This document shows, in pieces, positions 47,149-59,947 of a stretch of 64,000 bases of DNA. A program made the position numbers and the translations under genes. The notes under the pieces are model-generated. The model made no database searches, was not told the origin of the DNA, and saw nothing but the letters and a program-made list of their open reading frames with translations. Source of the stretch: Pyronema omphalodes (lineage: Eukaryota > Ascomycota > Pezizomycetes > Pezizales > Pyronemataceae); contig JAJJXM010000061.1 in assembly GCA_024516155.1 (NCBI GenBank), positions 248,001-312,000 of the forward strand. The letters run 5' to 3'. Positions within the stretch are counted from its first letter, which is position 1, and the number at the start of each line of letters is the position of its first letter.

Positions 47149-47800
47149 CGTGGTTTAGCTAAACACCGAAAGTGTTTAGTTAAACACCCTAAACACCAAA
47201 GTTGTTTAGTCTGATTTAAGGTGTTTAGCTAAACCACCCATCGTTGTTTCAAAGTGTTTAGTTAAACACCCCTAAACACCGAAGTTGTTTAGTTAAACAA
47301 CTACCTTGATTTTTTTTTTGTGGGGTTTATTTAAACACCCTAGGGGTGTTTAAATAAACACCTTCTTTTTCGCTTATTCTTCGGTATTTATTTAAACATC
47401 CTAGGGGTGTTTAGATAAACACCCTAGAGGTGTTTAAGGATGTTTAAATAAACACCTTCTTTTTCGCTTATTCTTTGGTGTTTATTTAAACACCCTAGGG
47501 GTGTTTGAGGATGTTTAAATAAACACCTTCTTTTTTCGCTTATTCTTTGGTGTTTATTTAAACACCCTAGGGGTGTTTAAGGATGTTTAAATAAACACCT
47601 TCTTTTTTCGCTTATTCTTTGGTGTTTATTTAAACACCCTAGGGGTGTTTAAGGATGTTTAAATAAACACCTTCTTTTTTACATATTCTTTGGGGTTTAT
47701 TTAAACACCCTAGGGGTGTTTAAATAAACACCTTCTTCTTCGCCTATTCTTCGGGGTTTATTTGAACTATCCTCTGACGTTTAAATAAACATCTACAGTC
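47149..47800. repeat. Palindromic minisatellite (GTGTTTA / TAAACAC), left block
   Basis: Begins with irregular GTGTTTAGTTAAACACC palindromes, then about six units of roughly 60-90 bp: GTTTATTTAAACACCCTAGG, GGTGTTTAAGGATG, TTTAAATAAACACC, then TTCTTTTTTCGCTTATTCTT. Each unit holds nested inverted repeats around CCTAGG and could form hairpins. ATAAACA matches the forkhead consensus RTAAAYA many times over. No coding capacity. Confidence 0.9.
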
Positions 47801-48488
47801 CACTTCCTAGGGATGGCGTTTCCATGGTTCATATAAATCACCCTGCAGTGTTCTACTGAACATTCAGTTTTAACCTGTAGAGCTGTGTTCTGTTTTTGTT
47901 TGTTGATGGAAGTGGATATTGCCTTAGTGCGCATCCCTTCCTTATGTTCTGTTCGTTCTGCCATTGTTGTTCCTCGTTCTTCATCCATTTCATTCACTTG
48001 TTTCTCCACCTCCATCTTTCCCTCTTGTTTGACTGTAAGTTTTTCCTCATGTCAAATGTTTGTCCCTTAACAGAATTTGCTAGTTCATACACCATACACC
48101 ACCGGAGGGAAAAGAGAGAGAGAGAGGGGGAATTGGGATATGAACTTCTAGATACTCGCTGAGTCAAGTACTGCAAACCAACCCCACAAATATCCACAAT
48201 GCTAACCAGACAAACAGGATGCTCAGAAAACCTAAGTCTATTTATTGAAGCGATCCATGATTCCAGCATATGTAAGGGTCAATTAAAAAAGGCACAAAGC
48301 GAATGGTACTATACAGAGAGCAGGAGCAGGAGTAGGAGGGGTGAGGAGGGAGGTGGGAGGTTCCTGTATGTATAGATAGAGGACCTGGCAATAGCTAGAG
48401 ACATGTTATATAATGAGCGAGTGGTTTAGTAATTAATTTAAAACATTTAAAAAATATCTGAGGTGCTTGATCAAACCACTATTGTGCA

Positions 48489-48836
48489 AGGTGTTTAAAT
48501 CGGTGTTTAAATCGGTGTTTAAATCGGTGTTTAAAGGTGTTTAGTAGGTGTTTAGATCGGTGTTTAAAGGTGTTTAAAGGTGTTTAAATCGGTGTTTAAA
48601 TCGTTGTTTAAATCGTTGTTTAAAGGTGTTTAGTAGGTGTTTAAAGGTGTTTAGTAGGTGTTTAAAGGTGTTTAGTAGGTGTTTAAAGAGGTGTTTAGTA
48701 GGTGTTTGGAGGTGTTTAGTAGGTGTTTAAAGGTGTTTAGTAGGTGTTTAAAGAGGTGTTTAGTAAATGAATTTTGCGGGTGTTTGAATTAAACACCTTT
48801 TGTGGTTTAAAGTGTGGTTTGATTAAACACCTTTTT
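48489..48836. repeat. GGTGTTTA minisatellite, right block
   Basis: Short units GGTGTTTAAATC, GGTGTTTAAA and GGTGTTTAGTA repeated in one orientation, ending in TTTGAATTAAACACC and TTTGATTAAACACC inverted copies. Same core as the left block, separated from it by about 690 bp of ordinary sequence. Confidence 0.9.
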
Positions 48837-51800
48837 TTTGTACCACAGGGCTAAAGCCACAAGTACAACCATAATCACCACTAAAGCCACCACTACAGCC
48901 ACCACTACAGCCACATGGTTTTCAGTTTTATGAATGGATTTTGTTACACGGCGATGTGCTGACACTCTGGTACAAGAATATCCATCCAATCTTTAGATTA
49001 TATTATCTACATCTACATCCTAGCTTACCTTTCCATATATATGCAAACCAAACCAGTCTCAACTGCCAATTCACAATTCATTTTTGGAGTTATTCAGTCG
49101 TAGACTAGAAATCAAAGTAAAATATAAAATGTAAATTGGACCTAACAAAAAGATCTTGATAAATCTTTTCCCTTCATGATTGGTTACACGGAGGTTGGAA
49201 GTTAGAAGTCAAAGGAAAGAAAGGAAGAACGGAAAGCCTATACCGGGCCAAGGGTTCAAAGGGTTAAAGCGCCGAAGGGCTGAAGTTAGATAGAGACCCG
49301 TGACAAGGAGTTAAAGGGATTACTACCTCTTATCGATGATGTAAAGTTTGAGTTAAGGTTCTTCTATTGTTGGATTATCTGGTGTTCTAGATTATGTACG
49401 TGAGTTGTTATTGATAATTTGGCATAATTGATGAAACGCGGATGAAACTTGTGTTAATTTTGCTGCATTACAGTGTTGGTGATCTGCTGATCTACTGATC
49501 TGGTGATCTATTTGTCCTAAATACTGCAGAATAATAGTTTATGATTATATCTTCATTTTTATATTTGTATTAGATAACTTTAAAACTCCAGACTCAAGGT
49601 TCGAACCCCTAGTCTGATATATTGTCAAATTACACCATAGATCACCCATAAATGATAGAGTGGATTGGAACAGCTGTAGAAAATAAAGTTATTGATTTAT
49701 GAGTTATTGTAGCTATATCCATTATGTCGTAATAGCTAAGAACTAGTCAGCTACTAAATAGTAGGACTTGCTACGCTTAGCTCTGCTTCCTTTTTTTTCT
49801 TTTTTTTTCTCGATTGATTGATTAGCTATGGCTATTGTTACGAGTTTGTTATATTCCATAGTATTAGTCTACATAATACTGTCGCGGTTGTCTCATGGTA
49901 CTACAGTACTATGGTTCTGTCGTTGCACAGTCGTATCATTGCCGAAGAAATCTCACAATCCTGCCGTACAACCCTATACCGACACTCAATATTCTTCAAT
50001 CCATCAAAATATAAATCTGACACAACATATTCTTTCAACCCGGGATTTCACAAGAGAGATCTGACACATTATATTAACCACGCCAACACGCTGCGGCTAT
50101 GTATTAATTGTTTCGTTCATATCTGCAGAATATACAGCATACATTAAAAACGGGGGGAAACGGGGAAACGGGGAAACGGGGAAACATAAGACCTACATAC
50201 CCGTTCATAGACATACAGATAGATTGATAGATTATAGACATGTACATACAGATAGATAGATAGATAGATAGACAGTAGACATATGCACCGATAAATTATA
50301 GACATACCGAGAGATAGATTGCTTCTGTACACTAGAAGTTGGAAGTTTAAATTACATTTGCATTACATAGCATTACATAACATAGCATAACTTGAATGTC
50401 CATTATAGGTTCTACATATCGCTATCCATTTTCCTGAGATATGTTCCTAGCCAGCCATATTTCTAGCCAGCCATGTTTTTTATCCAGTCATGGTTCTAGC
50501 CACCGTCCACGATATATGTTCCTATCCATGATTCTTGGTATCATATGGCGTTACTCAGCACCAGCGCAAACACCGGCATCTGTACCGCAGCTGAAACTGA
50601 AACTGCAGCCGAAACTGCAGAGAGTACTGTACCGTACCGTATCGTGGAATATCGGAGACTATGTGGAGTGGTATATCGTTCAATATCTTCGGGTATGTGG
50701 AGTGGTATATCGTTATGTGAGGTAGTATATCATACATACGGACATATAGTAAAACACCAGTGCGTACCCGTAGCTGCGTAGATGCGTACATACATACATG
50801 AGCACATACGTTTTTTTCCAACCACCTCCGGATTAACTTACGGGTTGCTTACATACGGTTATGTTATGTTTGTTTATGTTCATGATGATGATGCATGGAA
50901 TTATGATTATATGTAGTTATGATTATGCATGCCATTGCACTGATTTATGCTTATACTCATACGTGTAACTATCCTGAATATCAATATGCATATGCATCTG
51001 TACATCCAACCGGAGATTACATAGAACATCTTTGCTATCACTAACTCCGGACTTCTGTACAACCATAATCTCGTTTCTCGGCGCTCTGTTATGTTTTATG
51101 TTACAGAGCCTGGATTTTATAACCTCGCCTTAGATATACAAAAGCCAAGACGATAGCTTCTCGTATATAACCCACAGAAACAGTTTTGGAATTTTCAGTA
51201 ATGACGGTATTGATAAAAGCTGGTTCCTTTTAAGTTGCGCCTAGAGAAAAGCTGCGACTATATAGCACTACCACTACCACTAGCTTTATGTACACGCTGT
51301 ATTGTAGGCCTGTTGAAACTTGAATCATTACTGGTTGTCTTTTTTGCATGTTTAAAAATTTCTTGAGAGGGTATTGTAATGATTATATCGTGTGCATATC
51401 ACGACTTATGGTTCTTCCGGGCCTCGGGTTTTTGCCGGCGAGGCTTTCTAGATTACCGAGTTCCCAGGCGAGGTTGGACTGGGTGTTGGAGGTGTTATGC
51501 GAATGAAACATGGCGCAGAGCTACGAATCACGGGTCTTGAAATGTCTCGGGATCTGAGAGTCTCTTCTCTCTTGTCTTTGTTTTGCATTCCTTTTTTTCA
51601 CATCCCAAAAAAAAGCCTCGCTAAACCCCTGAGGCTGCTGCAGTCTAAGGTCTCACGCTTTACCTCGCCCCAGAAACACAGCGTAAAACAGGCCCCGGAA
51701 ATCGATATCTGAAGCCCCGCACCCGACCCCGCAACATTATACATACCCCCGCAATATGCATAACATTCAGCGCCGGATCCCAGAGTTGACAGTTTCGCAG

Positions 51801-53731
51801 CCTTAAACAGACCTCATAACCAAAATCAGAGAAAAGATATCTATTTTCCTATGGTGATTAACCACGTAAAAAAACCGAATATATAAAAAAAAACCAAATA
51901 TCTATAGGATATCTACATCGAAAGCCGCTATGTAAAGCAAAGAGTAGGTACTCGAGTTTCGCTAGCCTTTGCCGAGCCCCGCCGAGTCCCGCCGAGCCTC
52001 GCCGAGCTTCACCAGGCTTTACCAGGCTTTACCAAGCCCGCAATCGGCGACAATAAAACATCTCGCCGGTCCCGGTTATGTTTCAATCGGGAACCTTCTA
52101 ATTTTTCTTATCCATAGTGGTGGCAACCCACAGTGGCAAACCACGACTCACAACTTCCGACTTGCTACTTGCGAACCGGAACTTGAACCTGAACCTGGGG
52201 TTTTTACCGCCTAGCGCTTGGTGCGCGGGAAATACCATTCCACTGGCTACTACATGGCAGCCCATTAGCACGGTAATGCCAGAACCTGGAGATGACACGT
52301 CATATGACATCTACCACTACACACCAAATCTACCACTATACACGACATCTACCGCGAAATAGACACCCAGCTAACCAGACATAATAATTATATTACCCGA
52401 AGAAAGCATGTAGCGTGATGTAAACATAGCGGCGTATGTAGTCACGGTATACAGAAAGTGGGGTACACTGTACAGTACAACTCAAGACAACTCAAGACAA
52501 GACATACACATCCACTCTTTGGACTTTGTTGTCATGGTAAGGAAAGTGCAGTTTAAGGGTACTTTATGTTTAAATCGTGTCTGTGTGTTGTGTGTGACTA
52601 TATTGTGGCGTTTTTGAGGGGTTTGGTTTGGTATGGGGCGCTTGAACTGAGGGGTTGAGGGGTGGAGTTTGCTAATATATCGGTGTATCGGTGTGGACTC
52701 TATTTGCACGTGTGATGGATATGTAAGATTTAAATGTTATATCCTGATGGTTTATTTTTGGCGGTTTATATGGGGGAGGTATTGAGTGAGGTTTTGATGA
52801 TGGAAAGTACGGCGGATATTGATGCAAGCGCGGGGTATATATACAGGCACTTTCCTGTCTTCTGAAAGGAGGAGGGAATGAAAGGTACCGAGTTTGCTTT
52901 GACGGTCCTGGAGAAATGATAAGGAATTGCTGCTGGATAATTTGTGTTATCGCGGTTAAGAGGTTCTGGATCCCAATTTCGATACTGGCGCTATTTGGCG
53001 ATCAGTACAGTAGTGGGATTTAGAGCGGTGAGTTTAATCCAGCAGCCGCCAGCTAGCGAGGCGCTACATAGCAGGCGCCCATAATTTTCGGTATCGGGAC
53101 GCGAAATCATATTCTGGAAGCCAAATGCAAAGCCAAGGCTGCTAGCAAGGATTGTCTTGGCTTCGGTACCACAACCACTTAAATAGCCGGGGATTTTAAG
53201 GTTTAGCGTTACACAGCAGCTGATTTGAGACTAACTATATTAAATCACATCCTTCCACCCATCCATTCATCCATCCATCCATCCATCCAAGTTTCTTCAA
53301 ATTTATCAGGCTGTAGAACACAACGCAAGGCCCCTTGCGTCCGTTCTCGGGTTACTTTAACAAATGTAGAATTGACTTGGATAGATAGAATTCGCGATGG
53401 ATCAAGGTGAGATTACCTTTTCGCTTTTTTGTCCCCACGATTTGATTATGAGATGTTTCTTGAAGCTTATCTACAACCCAGCTCCGCATCACAATTGCGT
53501 ATAAATCATATCTCGACAAAAAAAAAGGAAATCTCCGTTGGTCCCCACTTTTCTTTTTTTTTTCTTCTTTACTTTTTGTTGCGGCAAGTGTTTGCGATGT
53601 AAAAAATTGTTGTGCACATTTGCCGGAGCAGCAGAAGATGAAATCCACTTTTGTTTGTCGCCGGTCGCCACAAAGGAAATCCCAATATGCAAGTGATTTG
53701 AAATTCTCGATTCCAATTGATGGTCTAGCTA
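48837..53731. other. Intergenic stretch rich in microsatellites
   Basis: No gene supported over nearly 5 kb. Seen: ACTACAGCCACC repeats (48,880-48,912); GGGGAAAC x4 (about 50,155-50,185); GATA tracts (50,245-50,272); CCGAG-type repeats (51,973-52,010); CATC repeats (53,262-53,288). The short frames at 53.35-53.9 kb run into the foldback element and are not genes. Confidence 0.5.
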
Positions 53732-54695
53732 CTCGTGCCAAGGTGGCGCTAATGCACCACCCCCGGTCACTCGCATGCTCGTGAACCGTGGGCACTTCTA
53801 CGAAGTGCCTCTCAGAGCTTTGCCCAGGGCAGAGCTGTGCCCAATTTACTGTTTTTCCAGACATTACAATACTTTTTACCCACGCCATCAATTGCAATTT
53901 GCTCAAAAATTATAAATATGAAGAATATATATATAAATTCAATATTCCAAGTGTTCACACGTGAATATCATGTTGTGGTGGGCCGTGGTGTTGGAATTTG
54001 TGTTGTGTGTTCGGGTTGACATTTTTCATGCTCGTGCGAGATCTCAACAACCAATGAACCAATTGAGATAATTTTTGAACCGTTGGAATCGCACGTATTT
54101 ATTTAGTCGAATAGATATTTTACATCATTTGCACATTGTTGTTGTTGCGGTTGATATAGATCAAATGATCATTGTTGGGTTAACAACGGCACCATTTTGC
54201 GTTGGCCGAGCACGAACTTTGAGCAACATCGCGACGCAACTCAACACCGCGCAAAATTCACATCGCGATGTCAACCAGACAACAACAACAATCTGAAGAT
54301 AACCTAAAATCTCTGTTTGACTAAATAAATATGCGCGATTCTGACGGTTCAAAAATTATCTTCATCGGTTCATTGGTTGCTGAGATCTCGCACGAGCATG
54401 AAAAATGTCAACCCGAACACACAACACAAATTCCAACACCACGGCCCACCACAACATGATATTATTTTGCGAACACCTGGAATATTGAATTTAGATATAT
54501 ATTATCCATATATAAAATATTTGAGCAAATCGGAATTGATGGCGTGGGTAAAAAGTACTGTAATGTCTGGAAAAACAGTAAATTGGGCACAGCTCTGCCC
54601 TGGGCAAAGCTCTGAGAGGCACTTCGTAGAAGTGCCCACGGTTCACGAGCATGCGAGTGACCGGGGGTGGTGCATTAGCGCCACCTTGGCACGAG
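53732..54695. mobile_element. 964-bp foldback transposon with very long inverted repeats
   Basis: Ends CTCGTGCCAAGGTGGCGCTA and its complement, flanked by TA (53730-53731, 54696-54697). The left half is nearly the exact reverse complement of the right half for about 430 bp per arm, with a centre near 54,213 that is less well matched. The outer 150 bp differ by about one base; differences cluster around 53,900-53,970 and near the centre. No transposase. TA targets suggest a Tc1/mariner helper. Tiny relatives lie at 6.3 and 30.1 kb. Confidence 0.93.
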
Positions 54696-54983
54696 TAAGA
54701 CAGTTGTACCCGAGAACACCCCCCCTCCCCCTCACCACCACCCCTCTCCCCCGCGCGCATTTCAATTCAAACCATACCCTCGATCCTCTACGTTATCAAA
54801 CCAGACATACCGCTATAATCTACACACAAACATGAGCCACATCACACACATACAATCATTAGAAAGACAGAAAAAAATGACATCGTAAAACATTAATTTC
54901 GATCCAAACAAACATAACAACAAGCCCAGATACCGTGACAATTCCTCTGTCGTACTGATCCCACGATTCCTCATCAAAAAAAA

Positions 54984-56753
54984 CTAATTTCTCCCCTCTT
55001 GCGATGTCGATGAGATCCCGTCTTCCGAAGTTTTCACGTTGTCCCCAACAACAGCATCGACTTGTCCTGGTTGGTGCACTTTCAACGCTTCCGCCGCTTC
55101 CTTGAAGTACTTTGGACCGCGATACCTTCCTCTTCCACTGACGAACCACCACATGGTAATCAAACTGATCATAACCCCGACAATTACACTAGTCCAATTC
55201 ATGGATTGTAAAGTGACTGGGAAGCTGTATGGGAAGCAGAAAATGACGACAGTGATGATGATATAACCGATGCTGATGATATTAATCACAAAACCCCACT
55301 TTCCGAGATAAAACGGACCGGGGACGATATGTTTCCTTCCTGTTAAAACATGGGGAAGAATCGCCATCAGATATGATAAGGAGCTTAAAACGATATAACT
55401 GGTGACTAGTGAGTTAAAGGCAGAAGCCGAGGCGACGTAGAGAACTCCTAAACAGGTGGTCACACAGCCAACTGCGATTGTAGACCGCATTGGGGAGATG
55501 AATCGCGGGTTGATTTGTCGGAAGAATTCACTTGCAGGAGCCGCTCCATCCCGTGCAAGTGCCCAGAATAATCTTCCTCCAGTTGTAAGGGTTCCGATTA
55601 ATGTGGGGAAGGTTGAGATAAATAACACCATGTAAAGACCGGTAGCACCAGCCACAGTACCAGTGGCTTGACGGTAGATAACACCAGTACAGGATTCTGG
55701 GCCAGCTGCAAAAACTGCGTCCAAGTCGTCGATGCTGTAGAATAAGGCGACGAGATAAATAAAGGCGGTGGAGAAACTAATGCACATTTGCATCATGATA
55801 CCTTGTGGTACCTTTTTTTCGGGTTGTTGAATTTCCTCGGCGATATGCGATTGACAATCCGGAGTTCCGACTGCAAATGCTGCGTTGATAAGTCCGATCA
55901 TAAAGACCAAACCCGGACGTCCTGGTGCTACGTGATGGTAATCGTGGAACTCTCGCCAGACTTGACGATGAGGAGCATGAGTCTTTGGGGTAATAACAAG
56001 GACCATAACACTGATAAACCATCCAAATAAAGATATCCACATGGCGATTTTGTTGATCTGGGGTAAAAATCGATTGGCGAAAATAACAATGCAGACGCAA
56101 CTCCAAAGTATGATTTCAAATGCAACGAAAACATACCATCGCTGGAGAGTTCCGGGATAGTTCATCAAGTACACTGATACTATCTCATTTCCAAGAATAC
56201 TGGAAATCGACGCTGCAGAAAGTAACCATCCGGACATATTTAACCATCCTGCGTACCACCCGGTTAATCGTCCCCATTTAGGACCTCCAGTAACTGTAGC
56301 CCAGTGGTATACACCGCCTGCAGATGGTATCGACGACACGAGTTCCGAAAGCGACGCAGAAATCAATATATAGAAGCCCGTTGCAACAATTCTATTTTCT
56401 GTTAGCAGCTGTATAGTTATACTCATACAAAGCAAGATTTTCATCGCAATGCATTTTTGGTGTGATACATACAATCCATAAAGAACAGCCATCGGACCTC
56501 CATTGACAATAGAAATACCTATTGTCCCACCAGTTGCAGCCCAGGCACTAAATTATAATTAGTATCTCGTTTCTCAATGATGTTTATCTCTATCTTTATC
56601 TTGACCCATCCCTCGAAATACAAAACAATGTCTGTGTGCTTACTTTGCAACAATAAACCCAAGTCCGGTTAAACTAAGAAGTCCAAAGTTTCGTCGAAGT
56701 TCTTGTTTATGGCCTAGTACAGTTTCGAACTTAAGGGCGTCTGCATCGGCCAT
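54984..56753 (-). CDS. Amino-acid/choline permease, GABA-permease (UGA4/BAT1) type
   Basis: Three exons: 56753-56644, 56547-56473, 56391-54984; introns of 96 nt (GTAAGC...TTAG) and 81 nt (GTATGT, GCTAAC branch, AATAG acceptor). The joins give FIVANAW and YGLIVATGF, as expected for the family; total 530 residues, the usual length. It is an APC-superfamily transporter with about 12 membrane segments, importing GABA, choline or related amines across the plasma membrane. Family signatures: NFGLLSLTGLGF, TGGTIGISIVNGGP, AEIAS-like LSELVSSIPSAGGVYHW, the CQSHIAEEIQQPEKKVP loop, and LTTGGRLFWALARDGAAP. The substrate cannot be told from sequence. The nearest gene to the right is divergent, nearly 1.9 kb away. 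Confidence 0.9.
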
Positions 56754-58585
56754 GATGACGGGGATTGCGTAGCGTAGCGTATAGTTGGACAGGACCGACA
56801 ACGACAACAAAAGCGTGTTGTATTGTTTTTTGTTATGTTGTTATCAATTCCTGTATTGTTGTAATCAATCCTCCTTGAGTGGTTATCGATGTATGGTATC
56901 TTGTGTCTGGTATCCGGTGTTCGTGGTCTAGTGGATAGCTCCCACAGCCAGTTTGTATGTCGCTTGCTATTCCTCGTCTGAAACCTGCTATCAACTCAAG
57001 TTTCCCCGGCTACTCGGTCGTAATATAAACTTTTTTTCAACTCCTTGTTGTTGTTCAATCGTATCGTATCGTATCGTATCGTATCGTATCGTATCGTAGC
57101 GTTAAATAAATAAAAAATTAAAAACAAAAAAAGAGGCTTTCCGTCTGGTGGCGGATGCGTCCCGACTTTTTTACCTTTTGGAATTGCGTGCAGATCACGC
57201 GTTTGCTTGGATAACAACAGGCAGGACAGGTTGGTGGTGGTTGGTTGGTTAGTTGGTTGGGATATTTTACGCCGCTATGCCCCATCTTGCATTGCTTTGC
57301 ATCGTCTCGCATCGCCTTGCAGATATGGTGTACTGCGTTTTTTTTGTTTTTTGTTTTTTTTAATCAGCGGATTGCATATTGCTATTGCTACATATTGCTA
57401 TTGGTATGTATTGATGGTATGGAATGCTATGGGATAAGGAGGGATTCGATATGTGGTGTGGATGGGGTGTGAGACATAAAAGGAAGGTGCTTCATTAATT
57501 ACCCCAGTCATGATTAGAGTGTTACAACTTACAGTGTTAGATCGTCCTGGTATATGTCCATGTTCTATGTATGCGGAACCCCATATTGTATGTATGGATG
57601 ATATGGTATGGTGCGCACCCATACTTTGCTTGTAGAATGTTGCAAGATACAGAATGCAGGGTGTAAGGAAGACACGAGCACGAGGCGGGTAGCGATATCG
57701 TGCACTATGGAATAGCGCCATTTTTTTTTTTTTTTTTCGTTATCGAGTGGCTGATCAATGATGAATTGCGAATAGCATATCATAGCATATCCTATCCTAT
57801 CCTATTCTATCCTATCCTCTCATATTACATTCTATCTATTTTGCCGGGACTTTTTTTTTCAGTATTCTTTTTTTATTTTTCCATTTTTCATCTTTTAGAG
57901 GTTGATACATAGTGATGGCTATACAAGCTATGTAGAAGCTAGCCACCACGGTAGATTACAGAAAGAATAGGTGTGGGTTCACAAGCTATAAGTTTTTTTT
58001 TCGTATGTATGGTAGGTAGGCGATTTCAGGGAAAATGCACTTCATATGCTATGTTATAATTTGTACCTGATATAAGTGGGGGTGCGTGACACAAGAGGGG
58101 AGAAGGATACTTGAATCCTTGCTTACAAAACTATGGCCAAGGAAGGTTCAAACTCCCGGGTACACGAGTACCTAGCTATGGCTATGTATGTCTATCTAAG
58201 TATGGATGAATTTATTCACTTTTTTCGTTTTTCACTTTTCGTAGTGCTGTTTAGCGGTCAGGTCGGGACAGGTCTAGGGAGGGAGGTTAGGTCAGACAAC
58301 AAATGTCTTTCTTTACTTGTGCACTGGCTAGGCTACAATCATACGGATTTATTGTAGGCTCCCGCCGCCCCGCTCGCCGGATTCGAGTTGGATTATCCAG
58401 AGTGATGGATCTGGAAATACTACCTACGTGAACAACTTAGCTTTTTAAGGAGGCTTCCCAAATTCATACATATCAAGGAGAAGGAGGAGGGAGTAATAAT
58501 GGGTGTAACATTTCTTACCTGCTTCTCCTTATATACTGCGGAATATGGCGGAAAAATAAGGCTCTCGGTTGAAATCTCTTCTCTG
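56754..58585. other. Intergenic region between divergent permease and rhodopsin-type genes
   Basis: No gene supported. (GTATC)n at 57,060-57,100, a poly-T at 57,720-57,737 and CTATC repeats at 57,790-57,825. Probably carries the promoters of both flanking genes, but no specific site is recognised. Confidence 0.5.
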
Positions 58586-58621
58586 ATGGACAATATTGAA
58601 ACACCAAAGAAACCGCCATAA
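58586..58621 (+). promoter_or_regulatory. Upstream ORF overlapping the start of the rhodopsin-type gene
   Basis: ATG 58586 encodes 11 codons (MDNIETPKKPP) and ends in TAA whose last base is the A of the main ATG (TAATG). If both lie in the mRNA leader, this is the arrangement expected for termination-reinitiation control. Confidence 0.35.
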
Positions 58622-59947
58622 TGATTTCAACTTCCCCAAACAGAGACCAGCTCCGGGTTGAGTCTTGGACTATGTATACGCTTGGTGTTTTGACGATTAT
58701 TGCACGTCTGTAGGTTTCCCCACTATCAGAAAATCTGCATCATAAGTTTGGTTTTTTTGATTAATGAGTCCTTTGGGTTTAATTAGGTTTTCCCGTCAAA
58801 TGGTTTTAGGATCTTGGAAGAGATTGCAAATTGAAGATTGGATGATGACTATCAATATTGTACGATGAATCACAATTCTTCACACATTCCATCTGATCTT
58901 ATCTCACATTCCGATGATAATTTAGTTCGTCTACACCATTCTTATGGTATCCGTCAATATTGCAGGTTCGTCTATCATCTTTGTGTTTTTACACTTCCAT
59001 CCCTTCTTCCAACATACGCAACTAACAAACCACCAGGTAACACCGCAACAAACCTCTATCGAGAAGGCGAATACGAAACCTTTTCCGACGACGAAATCAA
59101 GCGAAGAATCTACGGCAGTAAAATCGTCATCTTACTCGAACAAGCCATGTTAATCTGCACCTATATAACAAAAGGGTGCATGCTTATGTTATACACCCGA
59201 CTAGCCTCTCGACTTCCTCATCAAAGATTAATTCGTATCATCACTGCATATTCCGCCTTTGGATTTATTGGAACGGAATTGACCTGGTTTTTTAACTGTC
59301 GTCCACTTTCTGGATATTGGGCTTTACCGGTACCGGAACGACAATGCGCGACTTATACAAGATATGTGATTGTCCAGGCGGTTTTCAACCTTTCCAGTGA
59401 TGTTATGATCCTGGTAGTAGGAATGCCATTGATTATGAAAGCTCGAGTCGACTTGAAGAAAAAGATTATTCTTGTTGCGGTTTTCGGATTGGGAATATTT
59501 GTGGTTCTTGCGGCGATATTAAATAAGTTTTATAACTTCACCAACCCGAATACTACGTTGTATATGTTATGGTATATACGAGAAGCTAGCACGGCAATTT
59601 ATGTCGCCAACTTGCCTATGATGTGGCCGTTGTTTAGGAAATGCTTTGGTGTGGGAAGGTTCGATAGAAGTACGGATTATTCTAAGGATGCTGTGAGTGC
59701 GGTGGAAATGTCACGGAAGAGGATGACAAGATTGGCAAGTCAGAATGGGAATGGAACCGGTAGTGAGGAGGTTATTTCTGGGGCACATTTAACGATTGAA
59801 CAAAGAGTTAGTTTTGAGGTTGGTGCGGAATCGAGAAAGAGTAGGACAAGCAGTGAGGATAGAATTGGATATGATGTGGAAAGAAGTGGGAATGCTACAT
59901 ATGCGGCAAAGATTAGTATTGGTCCGAAAGATACATCTGCTGTGTAG
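58621..59947 (+). CDS. Fungal rhodopsin-domain (Pth11-related) integral membrane protein
   Basis: Four exons: 58621-58709, 58787-58859, 58926-58965, 59037-59947; 370 residues. The introns (GTAGGT, GTACGA, GTTCGT donors; the last with a CTAAC branch) keep the frame and restore family motifs: ARLFSRQMVLGSWKRLQIEDW after the first helix, and VNIAGNTATNL before IKRRIYGSKIVILLEQ. Seven membrane helices fit: one N-terminal, FVYTILMVSVNIAG, LEQAMLICTYITKGCMLMLY, the AYSAFGFIGTELTWF segment with FNCRPLSGYW, VIVQAVFNLSSDVMILVVGMPLI, IILVAVFGLGIFVVLAAI, and the YIREASTAIYVANLPMMWPL helix. The C-terminal tail is Ser/Thr-rich and cytoplasmic by family topology. Members act as putative surface receptors; the ligand is unknown. 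Confidence 0.85.

Noticed and set aside
49585..49625. T-arm-like GGTTCGAACCCCT inside a CAGACT/AGTCTG inverted repeat
   Set aside because: No A-box or acceptor stem; looks like a chance palindrome.
53352..54835. Paired frames with the same sequence (KSIVMSGKTVNWAQLCPGQS) on opposite strands
   Set aside because: Both are translations of the two arms of the foldback element.
56926..57000. tRNA-like A-box (GTTCGTGGTCTAGTGGATAGC) near 56.93 kb
   Set aside because: No matching B-box/T-arm or acceptor pairing follows within 100 bases.
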